Shown in pieces: positions 27,304 to 35,594 of a DNA stretch of 64,000 bases (within the stretch, counting starts at the first letter, position 1; every line of letters starts with the position of its first letter). The notes beneath the pieces were generated by a model. The model was given only the letters and a program-made list of their open reading frames with translations, was not told the origin of the DNA and made no database searches. The DNA comes from Campylobacter concisus (GTDB taxonomy: Bacteria > Campylobacterota > Campylobacteria > Campylobacterales > Campylobacteraceae), in NCBI RefSeq assembly GCF_002165775.1, contig NZ_NDYP01000007.1, forward strand, positions 62,001 through 126,000, written 5' to 3'. A program made the position numbers and the translations under genes.

Positions 27304-28037
27304 TGATAGAAATCAGAAATCTAAAATTCGGATACAAAGATAAGAATATACTAAACGGTATAAGTTTTAGTATCAAAAAAGGCGATACGCTTAGTATTCT
27401 GGGCGCAAACGGTAGCGGTAAAAGCACTCTCCTGCGTATTATGCTTGGATTTTTAAAATTCGAGGGTACGGTAAATATATGCGGTAAAAGCGTAAGGGGT
27501 TACGAAAAAAAAGAACTTGCAAGGCTTATAGCCTACGTTCCTCAAACGCATGCCCCGTCATATGAATATAGCGTATTTGACATAGTATTAATGGGCGCAT
27601 TGTGCAGAACGTCTTTATTTTCTAACTTTAGCCTTGCCGATAAAAAGCTTGCCGAGTATGCATTGGAAAGAATGGGTATTTTAGAGCTAAAAGATGAACT
27701 TTATACTAGAATAAGCGGTGGACAAAGGCAGCTGGCATATATCGCTAGAACCTTAGTACAAGGCGCCAAAGTTATTTTTATGGACGAACCTACGACCGGG
27801 CTTGACTTCGGCAATCAAATTAAACTACTTGAAATGATAAAGACGCTAAAAGACGAGGGGTATACTTTCGTACAAACTACTCATTACCCTCGTCACGCTA
27901 AATTTGTTTCAAATCTAGTATTGTTTTTAAAAGACGGCAAGATACTGGATTTTGGAAAGTGCGATGAATTGATAAATCCATCAAATATAGATAAGATTTA
28001 CGGAATAGATTATCAAAAATATGAGGACAAATTATGA
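27303..28037 (+). CDS. ABC transporter ATPase (FepC/BtuD-type)
   Basis: 244 aa. Complete ATPase: Walker A GANGSGKST, Q-loop in YVPQTHAP, signature ISGGQRQLAYIARTL, Walker B VIFMDEPT, and the switch His in TTHYPRH. The start codon shares a base with the permease stop (TAATG). Powers import with the FecCD permease. Confidence 0.93.
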   Translation: MIEIRNLKFGYKDKNILNGISFSIKKGDTLSILGANGSGKSTLLRIMLGFLKFEGTVNICGKSVRGYEKKELARLIAYVPQTHAPSYEYSVFDIVLMGALCRTSLFSNFSLADKKLAEYALERMGILELKDELYTRISGGQRQLAYIARTLVQGAKVIFMDEPTTGLDFGNQIKLLEMIKTLKDEGYTFVQTTHYPRHAKFVSNLVLFLKDGKILDFGKCDELINPSNIDKIYGIDYQKYEDKL

Positions 28038-28828
28038 TATTACCTTCTAATTACGATAGGCTGGATTTTAATAAGCTTTATAAGGAGCAAAGAACAAATA
28101 GCTCTTTTATTAGGAAATCAGTAGCCAAATGGGACGTTAAGGCAGCAAGCTTTAGTGAGAGCGTACTTAAGAGCGGCTATGTTAAAGACTTTATCTCAAG
28201 AGTCGATTTTGATGGCGCAAGAACGCTTCTTGATTTCGCATGCGGCGCCGGAGCATTAAGCATAGCTGCAGCAAATAAGGTAGACAAAATTTACGGTTAT
28301 GATTTTTCGTCGAAAATGCTAGAATTCGCAAAACAAAACTCTCGGGATTTTAATTGTAAAAATATTGAATTCGCGCAAAAAGCATTCGAAGACGACTTTA
28401 GCGACGTACCTGAGTGCGATATTACATTTGCATCTCGTTGCCTTGACGTAGATGACTTAAAACAAGCCCTAGAGAAATTACTTTCAAAGACGAAAAAAGC
28501 CCTTTATATTACTTTTAAAGTCGGTAGTTTCATTAATGAAGACGTTTTAAATGCTCTTGGAAGCAATATTGAAAAAAGACCAGACTTTATATATTTAATA
28601 AATATTTTATTCCAAATGGGATATCTTCCAAAGCTAGAGTATATACAAACTTCATGCGGTGACGGAATACCTGAAACTATCGACGATCTTGTTAAAAAAA
28701 TACAATGGGGACTTTCGAGAGAGCTTACGGAGCCGGAAGTTTATAATCTCAATAAGTACTTTAACGGCAACCACTTTGAGCAAAAACAAGAATATATGAA
28801 CTGGGCTTTCATAAGAGTAGATAAATAA
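28034..28828 (+). CDS. Class I SAM-dependent methyltransferase, transport-operon-linked
   Basis: 264 aa, Rossmann-fold methyltransferase with motif I LLDFACGAGALSIAA, the acidic strand-2 end IYGYDFSS, and post-I FASRCLDVDD. ATG overlaps the ATPase stop (ATGA), so coupling is tight. Its place as the last gene of a metal-uptake operon suggests modification or release of the imported chelate, but no substrate can be assigned. Confidence 0.8.
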   Translation: MILPSNYDRLDFNKLYKEQRTNSSFIRKSVAKWDVKAASFSESVLKSGYVKDFISRVDFDGARTLLDFACGAGALSIAAANKVDKIYGYDFSSKMLEFAKQNSRDFNCKNIEFAQKAFEDDFSDVPECDITFASRCLDVDDLKQALEKLLSKTKKALYITFKVGSFINEDVLNALGSNIEKRPDFIYLINILFQMGYLPKLEYIQTSCGDGIPETIDDLVKKIQWGLSRELTEPEVYNLNKYFNGNHFEQKQEYMNWAFIRVDK

Positions 28829-29214
28829 AGTATAAGCCGGTACTTATTTTTCTATCTAAAAATTTAAGTTTCTATAATTTTATTTTTTATTTTAGCTACT
28901 AAAAAACGTTGAGGTAGAAATATCAAATTTTAGTAAAACTTACGATAAAGTATCGGTTTTTATTTTACTCATTGTTATTTTTTGTAAGAAGTCAAACAAG
29001 GTTTTATTAAGAAAAACTTAGACATTTTATCATTAAAAGTCATATTTAGTGTATAAATCTCGTCTAAGTTTTTATATTTTTCTTTTGCTTGGCCAAAGAA
29101 AAATTTTGGCCGTCTGCCAAGACCTTACAGCAAGCTCAGCCCGAGCTTGCTAAGTAAGTTTATCAACATATAAAAATGTTGATGCTTAATAGGGGTGAAT
29201 CTAGATAATTAAAG
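28829..29214. other. Gene-free stretch after the uptake operon
   Basis: About 390 bases. Contains a strong hairpin at 29129-29151 (AGCAAGCTC, loop of 5, GAGCTTGCT) without a T-run, and no coding frame of note. Confidence 0.45.
29129..29151. terminator. Hairpin, possible terminator or structured RNA
   Basis: Perfect 9-bp stem with a 5-nt loop, and outer CTTA/TAAG bases that can extend it. Lacks the T-run of a standard terminator. Confidence 0.35.
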
Positions 29215-29520
29215 TGTATGGTAGCATAATTTTACGCAATGTTACATAAGGTAAAGCCACGTAAAACACGTATAGTGAAGTACGGTAAGGTAAAACACGT
29301 ATACCAAAGTGAAACCACGTAAAATAGGTATACCCAAGTATAGTAACGTAAATTACGTATAGTAAAGTAAGTATACGTAATTTACGTATAGTGAAGTTAT
29401 GTGAAGTATAGTTAAGTGAAGTTAGGTTAAGTATAGTAGGGTATAGTGAAGTAAAACACGTATACCTAAGTAAAACCACGTAAAGCACGTATAGTGAAGT
29501 AAAGTTACGTAATAAAATGT
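29215..29520. repeat. Degenerate pentanucleotide-like repeat tract
   Basis: About 300 bases built from 5-base words such as TGAAG, TATAG, TTAAG, TAAAG and CACGT/ACGTA. Phasing is easily seen near 29396-29456 (TGAAG, TATAG, TTAAG, TGAAG, TTAGG, TTAAG). Small palindromes such as TACGTAATTTACGTA occur inside. The long ORF on the minus strand is a product of the repeat, not a gene. Confidence 0.65.
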
Positions 29521-29533
29521 ATTATGAGATATA

Positions 29534-29950
29534 TTAGTAACTTACCATTTCAACTTTTGCTTTTAACACACTAGCATTTATATTTGTAGCATAGGTTCCT
29601 AATAAAATTTTATACTGCTTCTCATGTCCTACTATTTGAGCTATGATATTTGGCTCTACTTCTTGTTGGACAAGCGTATCTATAAAATAGTGCCTAAAAG
29701 AGTAAAAAGTCTTTTGCTTATCGCTACTTATTAGTTTTCGTTGTATTTGGGATCTAAAAATTTCAGAAAAGTCTTTATTACTTACTTTAAAGATACTTTT
29801 GTTTGTACTAGCTCTTTGTTTTACAAACTCCATTAGTCCAAGTTCTATTAGCTTGCTATGCACTGGCACGAGTCTTATGGAATTTATATTTTTAGTACTC
29901 TTTCCATCATCTCTATTTATGCTAAAGCAAAGCACGTTATTGTGCTGCAC
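29534..29950 (-). pseudogene. C-terminal fragment of a tyrosine recombinase
   Basis: 138 aa with the catalytic end of an integrase: SIRLVPVHSKL, FYSFRHYFIDTL (His and Arg boxes), IIAQIVGHE, then the Tyr in LLGTYATN. The N-terminal core-binding domain and first Arg box are missing. The break at 29951 joins unrelated helicase-like sequence. Confidence 0.75.
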
Positions 29951-29958
29951 GATGTCAC

Positions 29959-30560
29959 GTGCTCTTAGATAAAAGCTTTCTGGAAGATATCGAATGCGTA
30001 CTGCAAGACGGAAGCGTGAATATAAAGGCGATGGATGATTTTTCGCAGCTTAGGGGAGTTTTAGAGTCCTTGCCCATAAACGAAACTAGCGTAGTTTTAA
30101 TCAATAGTAAAAAATCGGTTGAGGCCATAAAAGAATACGCCTTGCCAAGGGACAAAAGCATAGACGTGCTTACGATGCAATCTATCAAAGGCCTTGAGGC
30201 TCAAAATATCGTTATACACAACTTTTTGCCGTTTCTGCAAACGACGCTAAAAAACGACCGCAAGCTATTTTATAGAAAAATTTATGTTTTATTAACTAGA
30301 AGCAAGGAAAATTTATACGTTTCGATTCCGGAAAATCTTGACGAAAATTTATCCGATGGGATTAAAAACGTAATAGAAACTATAAAAAATACGCAAGCAT
30401 AGCAAAAGCTACCGAAGGGCCGAGTAAAGACGAAAAAACTGCAAGCTCAAAAATAAAACTAGCCTCCATAAAACCCGTGCTAAGAGATATAAAAGAAGGA
30501 GCCGAGCTAGTGGTAGCCGGAAGCGAACTGTTTGCCATAATAGCAGGGCTATTTGGCTAG
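29959..30560 (+). pseudogene. C-terminal fragment of a UvrD-like helicase
   Basis: Reads TSVVLINSKKSVEAIK, VLTMQSIKGLEAQNIVIH and KIYVLLTRSKENLYVSI, the last motifs (V, VI) of superfamily I helicases. The first helicase domain is missing. A second frame continues after a stop at 30402 (GPSKDEKTAS, IKPVLRDIKEGAELVVAG) to 30560, possibly the true C-terminus after a frameshift. Non-functional as shown. Confidence 0.6.
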
Positions 30561-30673
30561 AATTTAGCCTTAAATTTGGGCTTGTAACTACCGACCAAAT
30601 CATGAAAGCTAATTTTACACACATGCCTACATACTAAGTTTTATCAAAATTCGGCAGATTACGGTGTCTTATT

Positions 30674-32338
30674 TCATTTTGCAATCATGGCGATGGGTTT
30701 ATTTTTTGTTTTTCTAGGTTTTCTAGGTTTTACGTGTTCGATTTGATTTTTTGGGATATTCAAATATTCAAACATATCTTCAAAGACGTTAAGCCCTTGT
30801 ATTGCTAATATTTTTGAATCTGCATACTCGGATTGCGAGTATGTACCCTGTGTCATATCGGGTGCACAACCCAGTATAGTTTTGGTTATTTTATATTTTA
30901 CTTGATCTTCGATATCGTCTTTTTTCAAATTTTCCGAATGCCCGAGCAATTTCTTATCCGTACCTACATAGTCCTTAAAGCCAGCAAGAACCAGCCACTC
31001 ATCGATCGCGTTAGCAAAATTTCCTCTAAGTCTATGGACGCTTACCGTATTATCTTTTATTGCCTTATCTATATTATCTTTTATTGCCTTATCTATTTCG
31101 GCATTGAGAGCTTTGGATAGAGTTCCTTTGTTTGAATATACTTTTTTAATTTTTGCAATCCAGTCGTATTTGTAGAGATCTTTTAATAATGTATGCAATG
31201 GTATATTTCTATAAAATATCTTTCCAGCACCTTGCTTCGCAGTTTTTACCTTTAAAAACGGATGATTGCAATCCGTATAAAAACTATCTTTATTTAAATT
31301 ATAAAATTCCTCCGTTCTTACGCCAGTTATTAGTAGAAATCTTAAACAATCTAAAATTTCTTTGCGCGCATTATCATGTTTGCCACTAAATATCTTTTTG
31401 AGCTCTTCAGGGGTAAAATTTCTTTTATCTGTTACGTTTTTATTTACCCCGTAGTTACTAAGTTTTTCAAACGGATTATTGTTTACTTGCTTTATTAATA
31501 CTATATAGTCGAAAAAAATTCTTAACCTACCTATTATATTATTTAATGTTTTTTTGCTTATTGTTTTACCTTTCTCATCTTTTTTTGTAAATATATGGTT
31601 TTGAAATTCATCTACATCTAATTTTTCAATCTCGTATATTTTATTTTCCTCCATATATTTAATTAGTCAGTTCACGTCTTTTATGTATCTTAGCCTTGTT
31701 TCTTGCGTGTATCCTCGTTTATCACATTCGCGCTCTATAAATTTATTGCATATGGTCTTCAAATTTATACTAATTTCTAGCTTTTGATTTTTCGGTAAAA
31801 GCTCTTTTTGCTTTTTCGGTAATTTTTTAAGCGTTTCGCTCTCTAAGTACCCTGCAATATTGTCGGGTACAAATTGGTTATTGATAAATCTGCCGCCTTT
31901 TACTTTTTCATCCGTTAAAATGCCGTACTTTATTACTTCTTCGGGTATATTGTAATTTTTAAGATCTATTACGCTTGTTTTCGGCTCATTTTGCATATCA
32001 AGTTCGTTAACCGAATTAATGACGCTTTGAATTTTCATTGCAGTATCTTTGGAAACGACTTGAGTATAATATTTGGTAGGCGTTGAGTTGTTTAATTTTT
32101 TTAAAATATTCGCTCTTTTTAGCCATTTATCTTTGTCTTTTGTATTTCTGGCGTAATTCTTTATGCAATAGTCCATATCTCTCTCAAGCTGCTCCTTATC
32201 TAGGGCGTTTCCGATAAAGCCTGTCTCGATATTGTCTGTTTTGTTTATAAAAGCCTTTTTTATGCCAGAGTAAAACTTATAAAGCCCACCGAAGTCTGCG
32301 TTTTCTTCGTCAAGTAAATTTAAAATCTCTTTCTTCAT
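30674..32338 (-). pseudogene. Tyrosine recombinase with one in-frame TGA
   Basis: A 554-codon frame interrupted by a single TGA at 31667-31669. The N-terminal 223 residues form a charged SAM-like core-binding part (GYTQETRLRYIKDVN), and after the stop the sequence continues LIKY, then 326 residues with the catalytic boxes: LLITGVRTEEFYNL, VHRLRGNFANAI, KLLGHS and TQGTYSQ. TGG to TGA would explain the break (Trp in family sequences is usual at this place). Could be a dead integrase or produce a split protein from an internal start at 31654. Confidence 0.75.
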
Positions 32339-32400
32339 ACTTCACCTCTTTTTGCCAAATTATACATAACTAGCTAAAGATATTCAATAGAATTTCATCG

Positions 32401-33663
32401 CTAGAGATTGGAAAATATATTTAGACCATTCATAGCTTTTAGCTTTGCTTTTAGCGAGATATCCTTGGCGTATACGTCTGTTGCTAGATCGGTAGCGTGC
32501 CCGAGTAGTACCGAGGTAACATCCGTAAAACCATTTTCTAGGGAGTAATTTTTAATAGCGGACGCAAAATTTGCCCTTAGCCTATGAAAGCTTACGTTAG
32601 AGTCCGGTAAAACGGCATGAATATGTTTGTTAAGCCTTTTTCCAAGATAATTACAATCGCTTTTGCCTTTTTTTATTTTCGTTAACCACTTCATATCGCT
32701 TAGACGATATATATTTTTATGTATCGGCAGCTCTCTAAATTTAACATCTCCGCCTTTTTGCTTGGCAGTTTGAACTTTGATAAATTTAATACCGTCTCGC
32801 TCGCTTACGCTACTTTCATCTAAGCTCCAAATTTCGCTAAGCCTAAGTCCAGTGTGCAAGGCAAACGCCATATAATCTTTAAGCTCTTTTTTATCCGTCT
32901 TAAAAATTTTAACGAGTTCATCCATGCTAAAATTATCCTTCGGCGATTTTTGATCTTTGGAAATTTTAAACGAGCTTAAAAGCTTAAACGGGTTTTGAGA
33001 TATAAGGCCTATTTTGATAGCATAGTCAAACATTCTACTTGCGTAGCACGTGTAGTTATTGATGGTCTTTTTGTTAAGCCTTTTATTATTTAAGAGATGT
33101 AATTGAAAATCCTCGCAGTCCTGATAAGAAATTTGGGTTATCTGCTTGTGCTTAAAATAAATGTCAAGTGCTTTGGCTACTCTCTGATAGTATCCAGTAT
33201 TTTTACTATTTGACTTCTTACTTTCGTTTTGAGCGTATCTGGATGCTATATCCGTAAATTTTATCGATTTTTGTGTTTTCTTTGGCCTATCGTTTTCTTG
33301 ACATTCTTTTCTATTGACAAACATATCGTTGTCGGCTTTGGTAATCCCATAAATACCCGATATAACTTTTTCAAATATTTCTTTATATTCGGTCGTCGAT
33401 AGTCGATGCGATTTGTTTTTAATATTTTTTTGAATGGTGCGTATCTTGTATCTTAACGGTAAATCAATAAATTTTTTGGTTTGAGCAGAATTACGTCTAT
33501 TATCGGCTTCGTTTTTTATTTTTAAAGCGATGGCTTTGGCCTCAAACTCATTGTCCGTAAATAGACAATATTTGACGGTGATAATTTTATCATTTTTCAA
33601 AGCCTTATCGAAATAGTAGTAGCTTGGTCTATTTTTGATTCGAGTTATTAATTTAGAAGTCAT
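32401..33663 (-). CDS. Island integrase, tyrosine recombinase
   Basis: 420 aa, intact. N-terminal arm-type and core-binding region with QISYQDCEDFQLHLLNN, then the catalytic domain: Arg in HTGLRLSEIW, Lys region VQTAKQKGGDVKFRELP, HRLRANFASAI, LLGHATD, and Tyr in ATDVYAKD. It lies next to the tRNA-Ser attachment site and points inward, the expected position of the enzyme that integrates and excises this island. The neighbouring interrupted recombinase is a diverged homologue. Confidence 0.92.
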   Translation of the reverse strand: MTSKLITRIKNRPSYYYFDKALKNDKIITVKYCLFTDNEFEAKAIALKIKNEADNRRNSAQTKKFIDLPLRYKIRTIQKNIKNKSHRLSTTEYKEIFEKVISGIYGITKADNDMFVNRKECQENDRPKKTQKSIKFTDIASRYAQNESKKSNSKNTGYYQRVAKALDIYFKHKQITQISYQDCEDFQLHLLNNKRLNKKTINNYTCYASRMFDYAIKIGLISQNPFKLLSSFKISKDQKSPKDNFSMDELVKIFKTDKKELKDYMAFALHTGLRLSEIWSLDESSVSERDGIKFIKVQTAKQKGGDVKFRELPIHKNIYRLSDMKWLTKIKKGKSDCNYLGKRLNKHIHAVLPDSNVSFHRLRANFASAIKNYSLENGFTDVTSVLLGHATDLATDVYAKDISLKAKLKAMNGLNIFSNL

Positions 33664-33819
33664 TGCAAACTCCTAATCTAATAAGTAAACGATGTAACAG
33701 AAATCCAAATTCGGTGTAACAAAATAAAATCGTCCAAAATTTGAGACAAAAATATGGTGATATAGGCTGCTTAAAAATGCTGAAATACAGATATCTGAAG
33801 ATATATTTTAAGAGTAGTT

Positions 33820-33837
33820 GTGGCCGGGAGATAGGGA
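33820..33837. repeat. Attachment site at the tRNA-Ser end
   Basis: 18 bases identical to 12696-12713; it covers the CCA end and acceptor strand of tRNA-Ser. Marks the right border of the island and leaves the tRNA intact. Confidence 0.85.
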
Positions 33838-33910
33838 TTCGAACCCCAGGAGGCTTTCACACCTCAACGGTTTTCAAGACCGCCGCTTTCGACCGCTCAG
33901 CCATCTCCCG
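33821..33910 (-). tRNA. tRNA-Ser (UGA)
   Basis: 90-nt type II tRNA with a long variable arm. Acceptor CGGGAGA pairs with TCTCCCG; discriminator G and encoded CCA. Anticodon loop CTTGAAA gives UGA. T-loop GGTTCGAATCC is normal. Its 3' end is the integration target of the island. Confidence 0.95.
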
Positions 33911-33968
33911 ATTTAAAGATTTGTGATTATAACCAACTTTGCTTAAAATTTACTATAATCTCTAAAAT

Positions 33969-34124
33969 TTACTCTGTTTTTTCTTTAATATATGTAGCTC
34001 CATTATTTATCTTTTCTTTGGTCCATTCTTTGGCATTATGAGTATCTTCTTTTACGCCATGCCAAGTATTTGAACAACCAGCTACAAAAAATGCTATACA
34101 AGCTGCTAAAAGTAAATTTCTCAC
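33969..34124 (-). CDS. Small entericidin-like lipoprotein
   Basis: 51-aa ORF starting at GTG 34124, preceded by AAGGAATAAC. Signal and lipobox FFVAGCSNT put the lipid Cys at residue 17; the mature part is short and charged (WHGVKEDTHNAKEWT). The pattern (Cys-Ser-Asn-Thr-hydrophobic-x-Gly-x-x-x-Asp) matches the EcnA/EcnB entericidin family of small envelope lipoproteins. Confidence 0.75.
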   Translation of the reverse strand: MRNLLLAACIAFFVAGCSNTWHGVKEDTHNAKEWTKEKINNGATYIKEKTE

Positions 34125-34156
34125 TGTTATTCCTTCGAGTAGTTATTTTTGAAGTT

Positions 34157-34230
34157 TGGAGGCGACACCCGGATTCGAACCGGGGATCAAAGCTTTGCAG
34201 GCTCATGCCTTACCACTTGGCCATGTCGCC
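34157..34230 (-). tRNA. tRNA-Cys (GCA)
   Basis: Acceptor GGCGACA pairs with TGTCGCC, discriminator T, encoded CCA. Anticodon loop CTGCAAA gives GCA. D and T arms normal. Confidence 0.94.
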
Positions 34231-34236
34231 ATATCG

Positions 34237-34323
34237 TGGTGCCCGAGACCGGACTTGAACCGGTACGGTAAAAACTACCGAGGGATTTTAAGTCCCTTGC
34301 GTCTACCATTCCGCCACTCGGGC
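34237..34323 (-). tRNA. tRNA-Leu (UAA)
   Basis: Type II tRNA with extended variable arm. Acceptor GCCCGAG pairs with CTCGGGC; encoded CCA. Anticodon loop CTTAAAA gives UAA. Confidence 0.94.
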
Positions 34324-34331
34324 TAAGTTAA

Positions 34332-34406
34332 TGGAGCGGGAAACGAGATTCGAACTCGCGACCCCAACCTTGGCAAGGTTGTGCTCTACCCCTGAGCTAT
34401 TCCCGC
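34332..34406 (-). tRNA. tRNA-Gly (GCC)
   Basis: Acceptor GCGGGAA pairs with TTCCCGC, discriminator T, CCA encoded. Anticodon loop TTGCCAA gives GCC. Confidence 0.94.
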
Positions 34407-34511
34407 GTTAAAGTTTGCAATATTATCCAAAAATTGCTTAAAATTTTATTTTGCTAAAACAAATTTCAAAATATTGTAAGCCATAAAAAGATAAAATGCC
34501 AAAATCTATTT

Positions 34512-34587
<76 letters not shown>

Positions 34588-34689
34588 GTGCTTTACTATC
34601 TCTTTTGCTTAATATATTTTCACTACTTTTTACTAAAATTTACGCCACATATATGTAAAAATTCAGATTTCTTTCGCTAAATTACAAAT

Positions 34690-35424
34690 ATGCAAAATTT
34701 AAAACAATATGTCAATAAAATTTTTAAAAGTCATAGTGACGGCAATGATCGTGCCTTTAGCTTTGAATTTGATGGACAAAAATTTTGGTTAAAATGCATT
34801 GAAAAAAACATTGAAGGTGGCTTTTTAACTAAAATTTTTAAACCAAACCCTTATAAGTCATTTGCTGCAGAGATAAAAAAGCTTGAAATTTTAAACGAAG
34901 CAAATGCCCCTGCTCCAAAACTTGTGCTAAAAAGCGATGAATTTTTCGTTATAGAAGATGTTGGCGAGCCGATCTCTCAGCTTTTAAAGTATAGCAACGA
35001 TGAAAATTTTAAGCATGAAATTTTACTAAAAGCAGCCCGTGCATTAGCTGGACTTCATGCACTAAATTTCACGCACGGACGCCCAGCACTTAGGGATATC
35101 GCCATAAAAAATGACGAAGTCAAATTTTTGGATTTTGAGTCAAAATTTTTGAGCAATGATCTAGAGCTTAGAAAGTGTCGTGATCTGCTAGTTTTCATCC
35201 ACGAGCTATACCGACAAAAAATTTCAAGCGAGCTTGTAAGGGAGGTAATTAATGAGTATTTAGCGGCTGGTGGAGCTCAAATTTATGCACGCTCGCTACA
35301 GCTAGTGGTGAAATTTAAGCCACTTTACTACCTGTTAAAGCCGTTTAAGCCTCTAAACAAAAAGGATCTAAATGCGGCTATTAGAACTTTTGAATACCTT
35401 TTACCAATCGCCCAAAATAGATAA
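34690..35424 (+). CDS. LPS/sugar kinase-like protein
   Basis: 244 aa of protein-kinase-like fold. HGRPALRDIAIKND resembles the catalytic loop of lipopolysaccharide core kinases, KFLDFESK the metal-binding DFE segment, and the N-terminal KFWLKCIEK would hold the ATP-binding Lys. Closest in style to Kdo/heptose kinases (KdkA/WaaP type) that phosphorylate the LPS core in the cytoplasm. A stand-alone gene after the tRNAs; identity with a specific sugar is not settled. Confidence 0.65.
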   Translation: MQNLKQYVNKIFKSHSDGNDRAFSFEFDGQKFWLKCIEKNIEGGFLTKIFKPNPYKSFAAEIKKLEILNEANAPAPKLVLKSDEFFVIEDVGEPISQLLKYSNDENFKHEILLKAARALAGLHALNFTHGRPALRDIAIKNDEVKFLDFESKFLSNDLELRKCRDLLVFIHELYRQKISSELVREVINEYLAAGGAQIYARSLQLVVKFKPLYYLLKPFKPLNKKDLNAAIRTFEYLLPIAQNR

Positions 35425-35559
35425 ATTTACAAGGCAAAAGCACTTTTTGCTAATAGAACTCTTTGCGTAGTGCCCCTATCACACTAGCACATAGCCGATT
35501 TTTCTCTCATAACCTAAAAATAATCTTCTAAATTTTATCTCTGCTTAACAAAAAATAAA

Positions 35560-35576
35560 TTAATATTCGTTATTAA
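35560..35576. promoter_or_regulatory. Possible operator upstream of the PepSY gene
   Basis: TTAATA, 5 bases, TATTAA: a small inverted repeat 18 bases before the start codon. Similar AT palindromes can be Fur sites in Campylobacter, and PepSY transporters are often iron-regulated, but this is only suggestive. Confidence 0.3.
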
Positions 35577-35594
35577 AATTTTTAAAGGAGATAT

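Larger units (their letters stand above)
12696..33837. mobile_element. Genomic island integrated at tRNA-Ser(UGA)
   Basis: A 21-kb insert bounded by 18-bp direct repeats. An intact tyrosine recombinase lies 157 bases from the tRNA end and a second, nonsense-interrupted recombinase beside it. Contents differ sharply from the flanks: toxin-antitoxin genes, Mu-like phage remnants, an ABC-3C system, IS fragments, a Mob/Pre-like gene, a metal uptake operon, and many broken genes. The recombinase-next-to-tRNA layout is the classic one. Islands may have been stacked here more than once, since three recombinase sequences are present. Confidence 0.8.

Noticed and set aside
29201-29488. 95-codon minus-strand frame
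   Set aside because: Made entirely by the pentanucleotide-like repeat, Tyr/Thr/Leu repeats only.
29215-29520. CRISPR array
   Set aside because: Units are 5 bases and degenerate; no conserved repeat with unique spacers, and no cas genes.
30409-30624. 71-codon minus-strand frame
   Set aside because: Shadow of the plus-strand helicase tail; Leu/Arg-rich.
31667-31669. Selenocysteine decoding of the integrase TGA
   Set aside because: Recombinases do not use Sec, and the position fits Trp; no stem-loop structure seen next to it.
33741-33926. Plus-strand ORF across tRNA-Ser
   Set aside because: Runs through the tRNA gene in antisense, so not a protein gene.
34070-34258. Plus-strand ORF across tRNA-Cys
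   Set aside because: Overlaps the lipoprotein start and the tRNA in antisense.
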